56,023 nucleotides of DNA from Actinomycetes bacterium. Its GTDB lineage: Bacteria; Actinomycetota; Acidimicrobiia; Acidimicrobiales; Palsa-688. The translations under genes and the position numbers were made by a program. A model generated the notes under the pieces. The model was not told the origin of the DNA and searched no databases. It saw only the letters and a list, made by a program, of their open reading frames with translations. Positions within the stretch are counted from its first letter, which is position 1; each line of letters opens with the position of its first letter. The DNA lies in assembly GCA_021808665.1 (NCBI GenBank), contig JAKBBA010000025.1, positions 1-56,023 of the forward strand, read 5' to 3'. Shown piece by piece: positions 8,301-16,416 of the stretch.

Positions 8301-9608
8301 TTACAGTCCTGTGGCCATGAGGACGGGGAGGGCGAGCGTGGAAAGTCCCCAACACACCGCTATCGACGCTCCCTGACGGCGGGAGCGCGCCTGGGAGCAG
8401 CCGTAGCAGACAAGAGCAGCCAGAGCGGCGGGAATGTAGTAGCGGTAGACGGTGGAGAACGCCCACGAGTAGTACACGCCGACCCGGCCGACGACCATGA
8501 AGCCGCTGAGAGCCGCCACGTTGAGCGCGTAGGTTGCCCAACCCCACACGTCAGCCGACCGCCACTTCGCCAGGCTCGCCGGGCGCAACGCCACCAGTAC
8601 CGCTACGGCGGGGATTATCACCATCGCCAGATCGGCGGTCTTCTCGGGCAGCGGTATCGGCTGGGGGGAGGAGATCGGGCTTGGCACCCTGCCCAGCCAC
8701 GCGGCCAGGAGGACGAGGTAGACGAGGTAGGGGACCACCGACGCCGAAGCGAACCACACGGCACTCCAGTTACGCTGGCGTTGGCGGATCTCGCCGTGCC
8801 CGTCGCCGCCGAGCACCCCCAGCCACAAGCCGATCGCGAACGTCACCGCGAACAGCGCGGTCTCCTGCCTGGCGAACACGGCCGCGCACATCGCCACAGC
8901 GCCCAGGATCCGCCTTACCCGGCTCGGAGAGTCCACAGCCCACAGGGACACAGCTACCAGCGCGTAGGCGAACCCGTCGGTCAGGTCGTGGCTGACGGTG
9001 CCGACCAGGCCCGGCCACAGCCCGTACGCGAGGGCCCACAGCGGGGCCCGGCCCCGGGACTTCAGCCACAGGGCCAACGCCCAGGTGCCGCCCGCGACCG
9101 ACGCGAGGGACACCGCTGTCATCGTCCAGGCCATCAGAGTCGCTTTACCCAAGGAGATGACCCTCACGACGAGCGGTTCCAGGATCCTCTGGTAGCGGTA
9201 CCAGGGCACGTCGACGACACGCTTGGCCGACTCGGGGTGCACCGCCAGGTAGAAGGTGAACTGTCCGTCGGAGCCGTTGGCGCTTAGGTTCTTGGCGGTC
9301 CCCCCGTAGCGGGCTGGCAGCGCCGGCAGTGCGACGCCCTTCCTCGACGCCGCTTGCACGTAGTGGCGTCCCGGTCCGACGAAGAAGTACGGGGAGTGGT
9401 GCACCACTAGAGCCGCCAACGTCCACAGCCCGTAGAGCACCAGGACCGCTCCTGCTACCCGGCCTGGGGTAGCCACGAGCCTCTCCGCCCGACAGACCGC
9501 CCCGCGCCACCAAGACGTCGGTCGGCGCTGGTCGGCGGGCTCGTATGGTGGGTTCGCCGGCATCGGGGTCACAGGAGGTCGCCGCCCGCCGCACGCGTAG
9601 CGCTCCAC
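8301..9608 (-). CDS. Polytopic membrane protein, probable GT-C-type glycosyltransferase
   Basis: A 435-residue protein with about ten hydrophobic helices after a basic Pro-rich N-terminus. The segment 'GSDGQFTFYLAVHPESAKR' followed by 'DVPWYRYQRILEPLV' matches a family of integral membrane proteins linked to cell-surface glycopolymer formation; the Asp-Gly-Gln motif at the end of the first outer loop recalls the acidic catalytic loop of GT-C enzymes. First gene of the operon with the GT2 and DUF2304 genes, so it likely uses the lipid-linked sugar they make. Start GTG at 9608; an internal ATG at 9563 (Met16, 'MPANPPYEP') is an alternative. The acceptor is unknown. Confidence 0.7.
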   Translation of the reverse strand: MERYACGGRRPPVTPMPANPPYEPADQRRPTSWWRGAVCRAERLVATPGRVAGAVLVLYGLWTLAALVVHHSPYFFVGPGRHYVQAASRKGVALPALPARYGGTAKNLSANGSDGQFTFYLAVHPESAKRVVDVPWYRYQRILEPLVVRVISLGKATLMAWTMTAVSLASVAGGTWALALWLKSRGRAPLWALAYGLWPGLVGTVSHDLTDGFAYALVAVSLWAVDSPSRVRRILGAVAMCAAVFARQETALFAVTFAIGLWLGVLGGDGHGEIRQRQRNWSAVWFASASVVPYLVYLVLLAAWLGRVPSPISSPQPIPLPEKTADLAMVIIPAVAVLVALRPASLAKWRSADVWGWATYALNVAALSGFMVVGRVGVYYSWAFSTVYRYYIPAALAALVCYGCSQARSRRQGASIAVCWGLSTLALPVLMATGL

Positions 9609-9850
9609 GGGCGACCCGACACGCTACCAGCCTCGAACCCGGGCGAGGAGTGCGGCCAGGGTCGAGGCACAGGAGGGAGCGCAGCGTGGGGGAGGTGGCG
9701 GCGGAAACTGCGAAACCGGGGGATGGTATCACGATGCCGGCCTCTAAGGTCAGTTATTAGTAGCTGGTTGCGACAACTACGATGGCCGTCGGGTCCGCAA
9801 AGACCCGAGCACCAGTCGTGACCACCTAGACAGACCCTTGGAGACCGGCC

Positions 9851-11296
9851 TTGAAGGCAGCACCATCGCACGGCGAGCCGCGCAAGCTGGCGCAGGCGTT
9901 CCACCTGACCGACCTGGTACCGCTGTCAGTGTCGAGCGTAGGGCCGATGTTCTCCGTGGCCGCTACCGGCGGGGTGATGGCAGCCCAGGCGGGCTGGTGG
10001 ACGCTGCCGGCTATCGCAGTTCTGGCCGTCCCTTTTATCGTGTCGGCGTTCGTGTTCCGGCTGCTTAACCGGCACTTCCCCCACTCGGGCGCCTCCTACC
10101 ACTGGTCCGCCCGGATCATCGGCAAGGGAGTTTCGCGCTACCAGGCGTGGATATTGATCCTCGCCTACTTCCTGTCGATCCCCCCGATCGCCATACCCGC
10201 AGGCTCCTACACCCTCGCGCTGATAGCCCCCCACTACAACGCTCCCCCCGTCGTGCAGATGGCCGTGACCGTCTTCTGGGTTGTCTTCGCTGCGATCCCG
10301 CTGCTCCTCGGCAGCCGGCCGACGGCTCGCATCACCCAGGCGTTCTTCGCGGTCGAGATGGTCGCCCTGGCGTCGTTCGGGATCATAGGCCTGGTACGAC
10401 TCGGCAAGATCGCCGTACCCGTCCACTTCGGCAAACCGCCGGTAGGCGGTATCCTCATAGTTGCGGTCATAGCCGCGACGATCCTCGACGGATGGGAGAT
10501 CGACAGTTACGCCGCGGAGGAGTCGATGAAGCCCCGCGACCATCCCGGCCTCGGCGGGATCATCGGGGCTTTCGGAGCTCTCGCGTTCTACGCGATCCTC
10601 TACCCGCTCATGCTCGGCGAGACCCCGCTGCACTCCCTCGCGAACTCGGTCGACCCGCTCGCCGTGTGGGCGCACCGGCTCGTACCCGGCGCCAGCTGGA
10701 CGATGCTCGTGCCGATACTCGCCTCGACCGCGGGCGGCCTGTGGCTGACAAGTTTCATCCTGACCAGGGCGCTGTTCGCGATGGGCCGGGAGAATCTGAT
10801 CCCCCCGGCCTTCTCCCGCCTCAACCGCCACCAGGTTCCCTGGGTTGCAATAGTCGTCAGCCTCGGCGCCGCCACCGTCGTCGTCGCAGTGCAGCTTTTC
10901 GTGTCGTCGCTCAGCGCGTTCTTCAACCTGGTCCTTTCCGGCGCCGGCTTCTTCCTGCTGGCCGAGTTCTTCTTGGACTCGCTGACCGCCACGGTCTTCC
11001 TTACGGTCGGGCATCGACGCCTCCCAGACGTCGGTCTGCAACCCCACTCGCACCGCCTGCTGCTAGCCGGATCCGTCTTCGCTTCCACCGTGATGGGCTT
11101 CCTGCTGGTCGCGTTCTTCGTCTACGGCCCCAAAGCGATAGGCAGCGGCGTCGACCAGACCTTCGCCGTGCTCCTAGCCCTCGGACTCGCGTTCGCGTGG
11201 TGGACCAAACGCCGCAGCAAGAACACCTACATCTTCCACGGCAACGACGCCGCCGAGCCCGCCGGCACCGCCGAGCCCGTCACTCCGGTAGCGTGA
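9851..11296 (+). CDS. APC-superfamily amino acid permease
   Basis: A 481-residue protein with about 12 membrane helices. 'FHLTDLVPLSVSSVGPMFSV' in helix 1 and 'GASYHWSARIIGKG' after helix 2 are typical of amino acid/polyamine/organocation transporters. 'ATILDGWEIDSYAAEESMKP' matches the conserved helix 6-7 region where family members carry 'ExxxxxEE'. It probably imports an amino acid or amine; the substrate cannot be inferred. The TTG start has GGAG eight bases upstream. It stands alone, facing away from the glycosylation operon, and ends in a short hairpin. It is the last ordinary gene before the decayed island. Confidence 0.85.
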   Translation: MKAAPSHGEPRKLAQAFHLTDLVPLSVSSVGPMFSVAATGGVMAAQAGWWTLPAIAVLAVPFIVSAFVFRLLNRHFPHSGASYHWSARIIGKGVSRYQAWILILAYFLSIPPIAIPAGSYTLALIAPHYNAPPVVQMAVTVFWVVFAAIPLLLGSRPTARITQAFFAVEMVALASFGIIGLVRLGKIAVPVHFGKPPVGGILIVAVIAATILDGWEIDSYAAEESMKPRDHPGLGGIIGAFGALAFYAILYPLMLGETPLHSLANSVDPLAVWAHRLVPGASWTMLVPILASTAGGLWLTSFILTRALFAMGRENLIPPAFSRLNRHQVPWVAIVVSLGAATVVVAVQLFVSSLSAFFNLVLSGAGFFLLAEFFLDSLTATVFLTVGHRRLPDVGLQPHSHRLLLAGSVFASTVMGFLLVAFFVYGPKAIGSGVDQTFAVLLALGLAFAWWTKRRSKNTYIFHGNDAAEPAGTAEPVTPVA

Positions 11297-11316
11297 CCGC
11301 CGGGTGAGCCGGTCAC
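11293..11316 (+). terminator. Hairpin at the end of the permease gene
   Basis: GTGACCG (11293-11299) pairs with CGGTCAC (11310-11316) around a 10-base loop. The stem overlaps the permease stop codon. No T-run follows, so it is a weak intrinsic terminator at best or an RNA 3'-end stabiliser. Confidence 0.4.
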
Positions 11317-12090
11317 GGAATGAGCCTTAGACCGACGGCGTGCAGGGGACGCACGACGGTCCCGTGGGGAGCCCTCCTTGTTAGTAGCGCAGTATCGCTG
11401 CACACGCCTCGTGGCGCTCCGGCCGGACTTACTGAGTTCATAGGCATTTCCAGCGGTCGTCGGCGACGACGTCCCAGGTGTCCGCTCGGCCGCGGCTGAT
11501 CGAGGCGACGAGGCGGCAGTCCGCCCGTCCCGGTCGCTACCACCTCGTCAAAGGCAACCCTCAGGTAAAAGAGTCGAGCGGGGTTGGCGCGACCTGGGCG
11601 AGCTGCGGCTTCGACCGGTGGTCCATCACCGCGAGGACCGCATCAGAGGTCACGTCCAACTCTGCTGGCCCGCGCTCCTGCGCATCCGCGTCGCCGAAAA
11701 CGCTACAGAGATGGGCGGCTTCGGGCCGCTCGGGGAGGAATGCCCCCCATGCCGTTCCACGCTGCCGCGTCCGCGGCTCCCCCGTGGACCCCCAGGACGG
11801 GCCGGCCGCACCACTTTCGGCGCAACAGATGACCGTCCCATCGTGAGCCACCACCTCGATCGAGGGGTAGTTCAGTCCGCCGTCATCGCTCGAATGCAAG
11901 CTGGCATGCCGCCGACCAAGGTCGAGACCTCCGGAGCACCGTCCCAGGCTACGACGCAGCGGCCTACACCGCGAGCTGGACTCTCGACCGATGAACCCTG
12001 CTGTCCACCGTCAGACCGCCCGAGGGCGAGCGGTTTCGACTTGCCGGACTCGGGCAGCCCGACAGAGCGGCAGGCTCCACGGACATCGCT
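11317..12090. other. Left part of the decayed island, no supported gene
   Basis: About 770 bp with only short overlapping frames on both strands. The longest (minus, 11899-11561, 112 codons) has no family I recognise and no ribosome-binding site. A repeat copy lies at 11411-11468. Codon use is irregular compared with the flanking permease. I read this as decayed or non-coding DNA. Confidence 0.5.
11411..11468 (+). repeat. Imperfect direct repeat flanking hipBA, left copy
   Basis: GTGGCGCTCC is followed directly by GGCCGGACTTACTGAGTTCA and then TAGGCATTTCCAGCGGTC. The same sequence recurs at 13869-13956 with three or four substitutions and a 28-bp insertion after GTGGCGCTCC. Differences keep a shared reading (AGLT-E/D-F-I/V-GISSGRR), which suggests the repeat once coded for protein. 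The pair brackets the hipBA module. Confidence 0.6.
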
Positions 12091-12191
12091 TACCCATCTA
12101 TGTGCTGATATCAAGACATAGAGGGGTAAGGCCAGTTGTGTCAATATTCACACAAGACTCAGATTCCGCTATTGTGTTGATATGAACACAC
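12091..12191 (+). promoter_or_regulatory. Three-dyad operator array and leaderless promoter of hipBA
   Basis: Three dyads of the form TGTGT-N8-ACACA: O1 TGTGC-TGATATCA-AGACA (12101-12118), O2 TGTGT-CAATATTC-ACACA (12137-12154) and O3 TGTGT-TGATATGA-ACACA (12173-12190). Their centres are at 12109.5, 12145.5 and 12181.5, exactly 36 bp apart. O1 sits inside a longer palindrome with arms 12091-12103 and 12116-12128 (12 of 13 pairs match). O3 covers the hipB ATG. TATTGT at 12170-12175 fits a TAnnnT -10 box seven bases before the ATG, so the mRNA is probably leaderless and the promoter is buried in O3. The layout parallels the E. coli hip operators (TATCC-N8-GGATA) with a different recognition sequence. 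Confidence 0.75.
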
Positions 12192-12427
12192 AGGGAAAGC
12201 CTGAGTGGCGAGCGTCGAACCCAGCTGAGCTTGGCCGAGCCCTCGCTCGCGCCCGCCACAGTCGCGGGCTGAACCAAGAGACATTGGCGGCCCGGCTCGG
12301 TATTCACCGCTCCTATGTGGCCCGTATGGAGTCTGGGCTATCAACCGAACAACTGCAACGGACCTTCGCCATCCTGCGGGAAATGGGTATGGAACTGGCC
12401 ATCGTCGAGAAGGAACCTCGTGGCTAG
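12182..12427 (+). CDS. hipB: HipB-like XRE antitoxin
   Basis: An 81-residue single-domain DNA-binding protein. The helix-turn-helix spans about residues 17-70 ('LGRALARARHSRGLNQETLA' then 'ARLGIHRSYVARMESG'), with 'FAILREMGMELAIVEKE' as the beta-strand tail seen in HipB proteins. It should dimerise, bind the dyads just upstream, repress the operon and neutralise HipA. Its stop overlaps the hipA start by 8 bp. Start ATG at 12182 has no Shine-Dalgarno, in agreement with a leaderless mRNA. Confidence 0.9.
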   Translation: MNTQGKPEWRASNPAELGRALARARHSRGLNQETLAARLGIHRSYVARMESGLSTEQLQRTFAILREMGMELAIVEKEPRG

Positions 12428-13766
12428 CCGGCCCACTCTGGACGTTTGGCTGTACGGCACCCGCATCGGCAGCCTCAGCGAGCCCCAATACTCGAAGATG
12501 CGATTCGACTACACCGAGGAGGCCGAGGGCCGATTCCGGCCAGGCTCGGTCGTCCTGTCGATCTCGATGCCGGTCAATGCCGCTAGGAGACCGAGGGGGG
12601 ACGTGGTGCGGGCGTTCTTCGACGGCCTCCTGCCCGAGGGCGACGCCCGTGGTGTCATCTCTGATGAATTCTCGGTTCGCAGAGGCGACCATTTCGGCCT
12701 GCTGTCGGCCATTGGTCGGGATTGTGCTGGCGCGGTCGTGCTCCTGCCCACCGGGTCCCCGGCTCCAGGTTCGACCGGCGGAATCGACCCTTTGGCTGAT
12801 CAAGATCTCGAGCGCCTGATAGCTCGGCTGAAGGAGCGTCCACTTGGTGCGGACAATGCGGTACGGGTTTCCCTTCCGGGAGCGCAAGACAAGCTCCTGC
12901 TTGCCCGGACTCCCTACGGAGCTTGGGGTCGTCCGGTCGGCGGGGCCCCGTCGACCCACATACTCAAGCCCCAGGACATGCGCCTCGACTCGTATGCCGC
13001 GGCCGAATCTTTCTGCCTCCGCCTTGCAAGAGACCTTGGGCTCAGCAATGTCGACTCCGAGGTCATTGACATTGCTGGACGGCCGGTCATAGTCGTTTCT
13101 CGCTATGACCGTCAACACACCCCCGCGGGGGTGATTCGCATCCATCAAGAAGACGCCTGCCAGGCGTTGGGCGTCGACTGCTCCGATCGCCCTTCCCGGA
13201 AGTACCAGTCGGATGGAGGCCCAAGCCTGCGACAGTTCGCGGAGATCCTGAGCGGGTTCGCTCCACCTCAGGATCGCTTCAAGCTTCTCGCTCTTATAGT
13301 GACCAATGTGGCTGTGGGCAACGCCAACGCCCACGCGAAGAACATATCCGTGATGCATTTGGACGACGGCTCCTCGTCGCTCGCGCCGGCGTACGACATC
13401 ACACCGACGGCCTTCTACAAGGATGTTCCCACCTCGGAAGGCCCAAAGGACCTGAGCGACAGGCTCGGCATGTGGATCAATGGCCAGAAGAGCATCCACG
13501 ACGTCACCGTCGACGATCTGATCGCCGAGGGGACATCGTGGGGCATGTCCGGGGCTGAGGCGTCGCGGATCGTCGAGGAAACTCTCAGGGGCATCGAGGA
13601 CGTGGCGGAGGAGGCCGCAACGGCGACGGGCCTACCCGCCGTGATTCTCGACTTCGTCGCCCAACGAACAACGTCTCTCACGGTCGGCGATCCTGCAGGC
13701 ACACCGAACAAGACGCGTTACTCCACGAGGTCGGCGGCCCACCGCGCAGAAGAGCTGCCGTTCTAA
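12420..13766 (+). CDS. hipA: HipA-like Ser/Thr kinase toxin with an altered catalytic residue
   Basis: A 448-residue HipA protein; GTG start at 12420 preceded by AAGGA. The N-terminal subdomain begins 'VWLYGTRIGSL' and includes 'FFDGLLPEGDARGVISDEF'. 'RVSLPGAQDKLLL' holds Ser151, equivalent to the autophosphorylated Ser150 of E. coli HipA, followed by 'THILKP' for nucleotide binding. The catalytic loop reads 'VGNANAHAKNISV': the position of the catalytic Asp (E. coli Asp309, normally G-N-x-D-x-H-x-K-N) is Asn303. The metal-binding 'PAYDI' is intact. Known HipA enzymes phosphorylate glutamyl-tRNA synthetase; E. coli Asp309 mutants are inactive. This protein may be an inactive or regulatory pseudokinase, or a detoxified survivor. 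Confidence 0.9.
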   Translation: MASRPTLDVWLYGTRIGSLSEPQYSKMRFDYTEEAEGRFRPGSVVLSISMPVNAARRPRGDVVRAFFDGLLPEGDARGVISDEFSVRRGDHFGLLSAIGRDCAGAVVLLPTGSPAPGSTGGIDPLADQDLERLIARLKERPLGADNAVRVSLPGAQDKLLLARTPYGAWGRPVGGAPSTHILKPQDMRLDSYAAAESFCLRLARDLGLSNVDSEVIDIAGRPVIVVSRYDRQHTPAGVIRIHQEDACQALGVDCSDRPSRKYQSDGGPSLRQFAEILSGFAPPQDRFKLLALIVTNVAVGNANAHAKNISVMHLDDGSSSLAPAYDITPTAFYKDVPTSEGPKDLSDRLGMWINGQKSIHDVTVDDLIAEGTSWGMSGAEASRIVEETLRGIEDVAEEAATATGLPAVILDFVAQRTTSLTVGDPAGTPNKTRYSTRSAAHRAEELPF

Positions 13767-13868
13767 CGTTCCGGGTCCTCCGACTCACGCAGTGCGGACC
13801 CGATACTGGGTCGCTATAGGCAGCTATCGCTATTTCGTATGGTGGTACCGGTGAACCGGTCGTGGCCA

Positions 13869-13956
13869 CGTGGCGCTCCGCCAACATCAACAGTTCGGCG
13901 GGCTATCCGGCCGGACTTACTGATTTCGTAGGCATTTCCAGCGGTCGGCGGCGGCA
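13869..13956 (+). repeat. Imperfect direct repeat flanking hipBA, right copy
   Basis: Matches the left copy at 11411-11468: GTGGCGCTCC, then a 28-bp insertion, then GGCCGGACTTACTGATTTCG and TAGGCATTTCCAGCGGTC. Located about 100 bp after the hipA stop. In this copy the reading continues as a 132-codon open frame. Confidence 0.6.
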
Positions 13957-14255
13957 ACCAGCGGAACTGCCTCTGGCGGCAAAGCTCTACAACCTGCTTG
14001 GGATCACCCCCAGCATAGACCCGAACCAGCTCATCCTGCTCGGGTTGGGCGATGTCGCCTACGCGTACGCATACTCGTCCATCATCACCAACCTGTCTGG
14101 CTGCGAGACGGTGAAGGTCATGTGCATGACGCCCCTAAAGATGTCAAAGGTTCGGGAAGAACATTTAACACGTTTTGATTCAACACTTTCGCAGTTGACG
14201 TCGGGATGGATCAGCCTGGTCGAAGGCGCCCCAAGCCGGGCAGGGCGAGCCGGAC

Positions 14256-14289
14256 TCTAACTGTATCTAAAGACTCTAAGGGTCTCTAA
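14256..14289 (+). repeat. Four helically phased TCTAA repeats
   Basis: TCTAA occurs at 14256, 14266, 14275 and 14285, steps of 10, 9 and 10 bp, so all copies face the same side of the helix. It lies 10-40 bp before the ATPase start and could be a regulatory binding site or an RNA 5' element. Confidence 0.5.
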
Positions 14290-14298
14290 AGCTCAGTC

Positions 14299-15489
14299 GT
14301 GGTGGGGTGTGAGGAACCCTTTCACCCCAGCTTCGGCGTGAGCCCGCCGCTGGTCTCCGGTCGTGACGAGTTGATCGACGAGTTCGCTGAAGCCCTCTTG
14401 GATGGCCCGGGTTCGGCGGGTCGGGCGATTCTGTACACAGGGGCACGCGGGTCGGGGAGGACGGTGATGTCGAACGCAGTCGAAGATCGCGCGGAGACGC
14501 TCGGATGGGTGGTTATCGCTGAGACGGCGTCGCCTGGTCTCGTCGAACGGATCTCCCGAGATCACTTGCCGAGAGTGTCTAGGGCCTTCGATCCCGAAGC
14601 GGTCCGCCGGCGCCTGACGGGGATCACAGGCCCCTTGAGCGCGGGTGCGCTGACATGGAGCACAGCGCAGAGCTACGTGGTGGAGATGGGGTTGCGCAAC
14701 CAGGTCGAGTTGCTCACCGATCTGCTGGCTGACAAAGGTACTGGGCTGCTGATAACTCTCGACGAGATCCACCACAACCAGATCGCCGGGCTGGGGGAAC
14801 TGGTAGACCTCGCCGGACGGCGTGTCGGTGACGACGTGCTCGAAGTGATGGTCGATGGGTCTCGCGGCTATCCATTTCTGATCCACTTGGTCGGGGCTCA
14901 GACCTGGCGCCGCCACCCAGACGTGGTAGAGATCTCCATGTCAGATGCCCGCCAAGGAGTAGCCGGCGCACGGAGACGCCTCGGTTCCTTGGTGTACGAG
15001 CCGGCACTGGCATCTACTTCGGCGATCGACAAGTCGTTTCTGATGGCCATGGCAAAAGACGATCGCCCCTCGAAGATGGCTGACACCCAGCGGCGACTCG
15101 GCGTGGACGTTAACTACGCCAGCCAATACCGTCTCCGGCTTATCTCCGCTGAGCTCATCGAGTCGAGCGGTCGCGGATACGTCGACTACGCACTCCCGTA
15201 CATGCGGGAGTACCTGAGGGACCATGCCGCCTCGGACATCTGCCAGCCCTCCGGGCTAGATCTTGTTCTTGGCCGCGGCTTCGAGCCGGGCCCGCAGCAG
15301 GCTCGACGGCGATTCCGCCGAAGCACTACTCGCAGCGGCTTCGTACGTGAGCTAGCCGAGGAGACGCCGCTTCGGCGAAGCGCTCAACGCGCGGTGCGGA
15401 TGGACGAGATCGACGCGATCGGTGGACCTCCAAGACCTCATGGAGGTGACGCTGCCGGACTTGTCAAGGCCACCCGGCCCGAGCACTAA
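14299..15489 (+). CDS. AAA-type ATPase with winged-helix C-terminus, internally deleted
   Basis: A 396-residue Orc1/Cdc6-like P-loop ATPase of a type common in actinobacterial accessory DNA. Walker A is 'TGARGSGRTV', with Arg54 in place of the invariant Lys. Walker B 'LLITLDEIHH' ends at about residue 158. In relatives, some 60-70 residues (sensor 1 and helices) separate Walker B from the 'GYPFLIHLVG' motif; here only about 30 remain, an in-frame deletion. The winged-helix region 'LISAELIESSGRGYVDYALP' is present, and the last 90 residues are Arg-rich and not family-like. The role of intact relatives is unknown. This copy is probably inactive. Start GTG at 14299, after phased TCTAA repeats. 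Confidence 0.7.
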   Translation: MVGCEEPFHPSFGVSPPLVSGRDELIDEFAEALLDGPGSAGRAILYTGARGSGRTVMSNAVEDRAETLGWVVIAETASPGLVERISRDHLPRVSRAFDPEAVRRRLTGITGPLSAGALTWSTAQSYVVEMGLRNQVELLTDLLADKGTGLLITLDEIHHNQIAGLGELVDLAGRRVGDDVLEVMVDGSRGYPFLIHLVGAQTWRRHPDVVEISMSDARQGVAGARRRLGSLVYEPALASTSAIDKSFLMAMAKDDRPSKMADTQRRLGVDVNYASQYRLRLISAELIESSGRGYVDYALPYMREYLRDHAASDICQPSGLDLVLGRGFEPGPQQARRRFRRSTTRSGFVRELAEETPLRRSAQRAVRMDEIDAIGGPPRPHGGDAAGLVKATRPEH

Positions 15490-15692
15490 GCCCGAGCACT
15501 GAAACTGTGCTTCCTCGATGCGGGTGCACAGCTCGGAGGCGACGATCCCGCCGACACAAACTACGAGACCGCCCGAAGGCTTCCACGAAGCCGCAGAGTC
15601 TGGAACGACCACGAGCGGCGGTCACACGGACGCGACCGAGCGCAGCGGCCGGGCGGGGTGCGGAGCTCAAATGACCTGGCGCCAATGGGCCG

Positions 15693-16136
15693 TCAGTCAA
15701 TGAGGCGGATGGCCGTGAGGCGAGCTCGGGCGGCGGCTAGGAGCGGCGGGTTCTCGTCAGCGACGGCCAGGCACAGCTCCGCGTCGAGATGTTCGGCGGC
15801 GGCGAGAGCTTCGAGGGACATGAGGTCGAGCCGGACGCCATCGTCGACAAGGCGGGCCATCGGCCATGCCAGTTCCCGCAGCGAGATGAGCTCGATCGAG
15901 TCGGGCAGTCGGGTGATGGCTTGGATCGCGGCTGCTGCGACCGGGGGATTCGCGCGACCGATGGCACGCGAGAAGAAGCCGACCACACCGTGGTCGCCCA
16001 CTGCCCGGCACATGCGGTGGTACCAAAGCCCGGTGGTGAACACGCTGCCACCACCGGGCCTGAGCTCGTCTGGTTCGCCAACGAGGAGGATCCGCAGCAG
16101 GAGGTGATCGTCGACGACGAACCGCCTTTGCGTCAT
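15693..16136 (-). CDS. PIN-like toxin of an AbrB-PIN module
   Basis: A 147-residue protein. 'FVVDDHLLLRILL' at the start and 'LDAELCLAVADENPPLLAAA' near the end fit the first and last acidic strands of PIN-domain ribonucleases, although the middle region is divergent. Its ATG overlaps the stop of the upstream AbrB-type gene by four bases (ATGA), the usual TA arrangement. Intact PIN toxins cut tRNA, rRNA or mRNA. No frame damage is visible. Confidence 0.65.
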   Translation of the reverse strand: MTQRRFVVDDHLLLRILLVGEPDELRPGGGSVFTTGLWYHRMCRAVGDHGVVGFFSRAIGRANPPVAAAAIQAITRLPDSIELISLRELAWPMARLVDDGVRLDLMSLEALAAAEHLDAELCLAVADENPPLLAAARARLTAIRLID

Positions 16137-16390
16137 TGCAAATCAGGTTCATCCGTGGCCGCCCGCTTGGCCAGGGCGGAGTAACCTCCGGCGTCGTCGA
16201 TAGCTGCGCTGAGCAATGCCCGCAGGCCGCCTCGGCCGGCCGGCACGATGAGCAGGGAATCGCCGAGGTCGGCTATCTCGACTGCTCCGCCCCGGTCGAG
16301 TTTCCAGCGGTGTCGTGCTTCAGCTGGGAGGGCCATCTGTCCACGTTCGGAAACCCTGAACTCTGAAATAGCCACCCGTTCAGCGTACAT
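16133..16390 (-). CDS. AbrB/MazE-type antitoxin
   Basis: An 85-residue protein with a SpoVT/AbrB swapped-hairpin domain: 'SEFRVSERGQMALPAEARHR' followed by 'WKLDRGGAVEIADLGDSLLI'. The C-terminal 30 residues would contact the toxin. ATG at 16390 has no Shine-Dalgarno; GTG at 16375 starts closer to the conserved domain. An inverted repeat (16388-16416) overlaps the start region and is a likely autoregulatory site. Forms a TA pair with the downstream PIN-like gene. Confidence 0.75.
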   Translation of the reverse strand: MYAERVAISEFRVSERGQMALPAEARHRWKLDRGGAVEIADLGDSLLIVPAGRGGLRALLSAAIDDAGGYSALAKRAATDEPDLQ

Positions 16391-16416
16391 CCTGACAAGG
16401 CAACCCTACAAGGATG
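16388..16416. promoter_or_regulatory. Inverted repeat at the AbrB-PIN start (putative operator)
   Basis: CATCCT (16388-16393) and AGGATG (16411-16416) are perfect 6-bp arms. The spacer contains two copies of ACAAGG. The site overlaps the antitoxin ATG, as expected for autoregulation. Confidence 0.35.

Larger units (their letters stand above)
13767..14298. other. Spacer between hipA and the AAA ATPase gene
   Basis: Holds the right repeat copy (13869-13956), then an open plus-strand frame (13862-14260, 132 codons) with 'LAAKLYNLLGITPSIDPNQL'. This frame resembles nothing I know and lacks a clear ribosome-binding site. It is followed by phased TCTAA repeats. It may be a remnant of the element that carried hipBA. 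Confidence 0.4.

Noticed and set aside
9926..11053. 375-codon minus-strand frame opposite the permease
   Set aside because: Charged, repetitive antisense translation; the plus strand carries a clear 12-TM permease.
12159..13499. 446-codon minus-strand frame opposite hipBA
   Set aside because: The plus strand encodes clear HipB and HipA; the antisense translation has no family signature.
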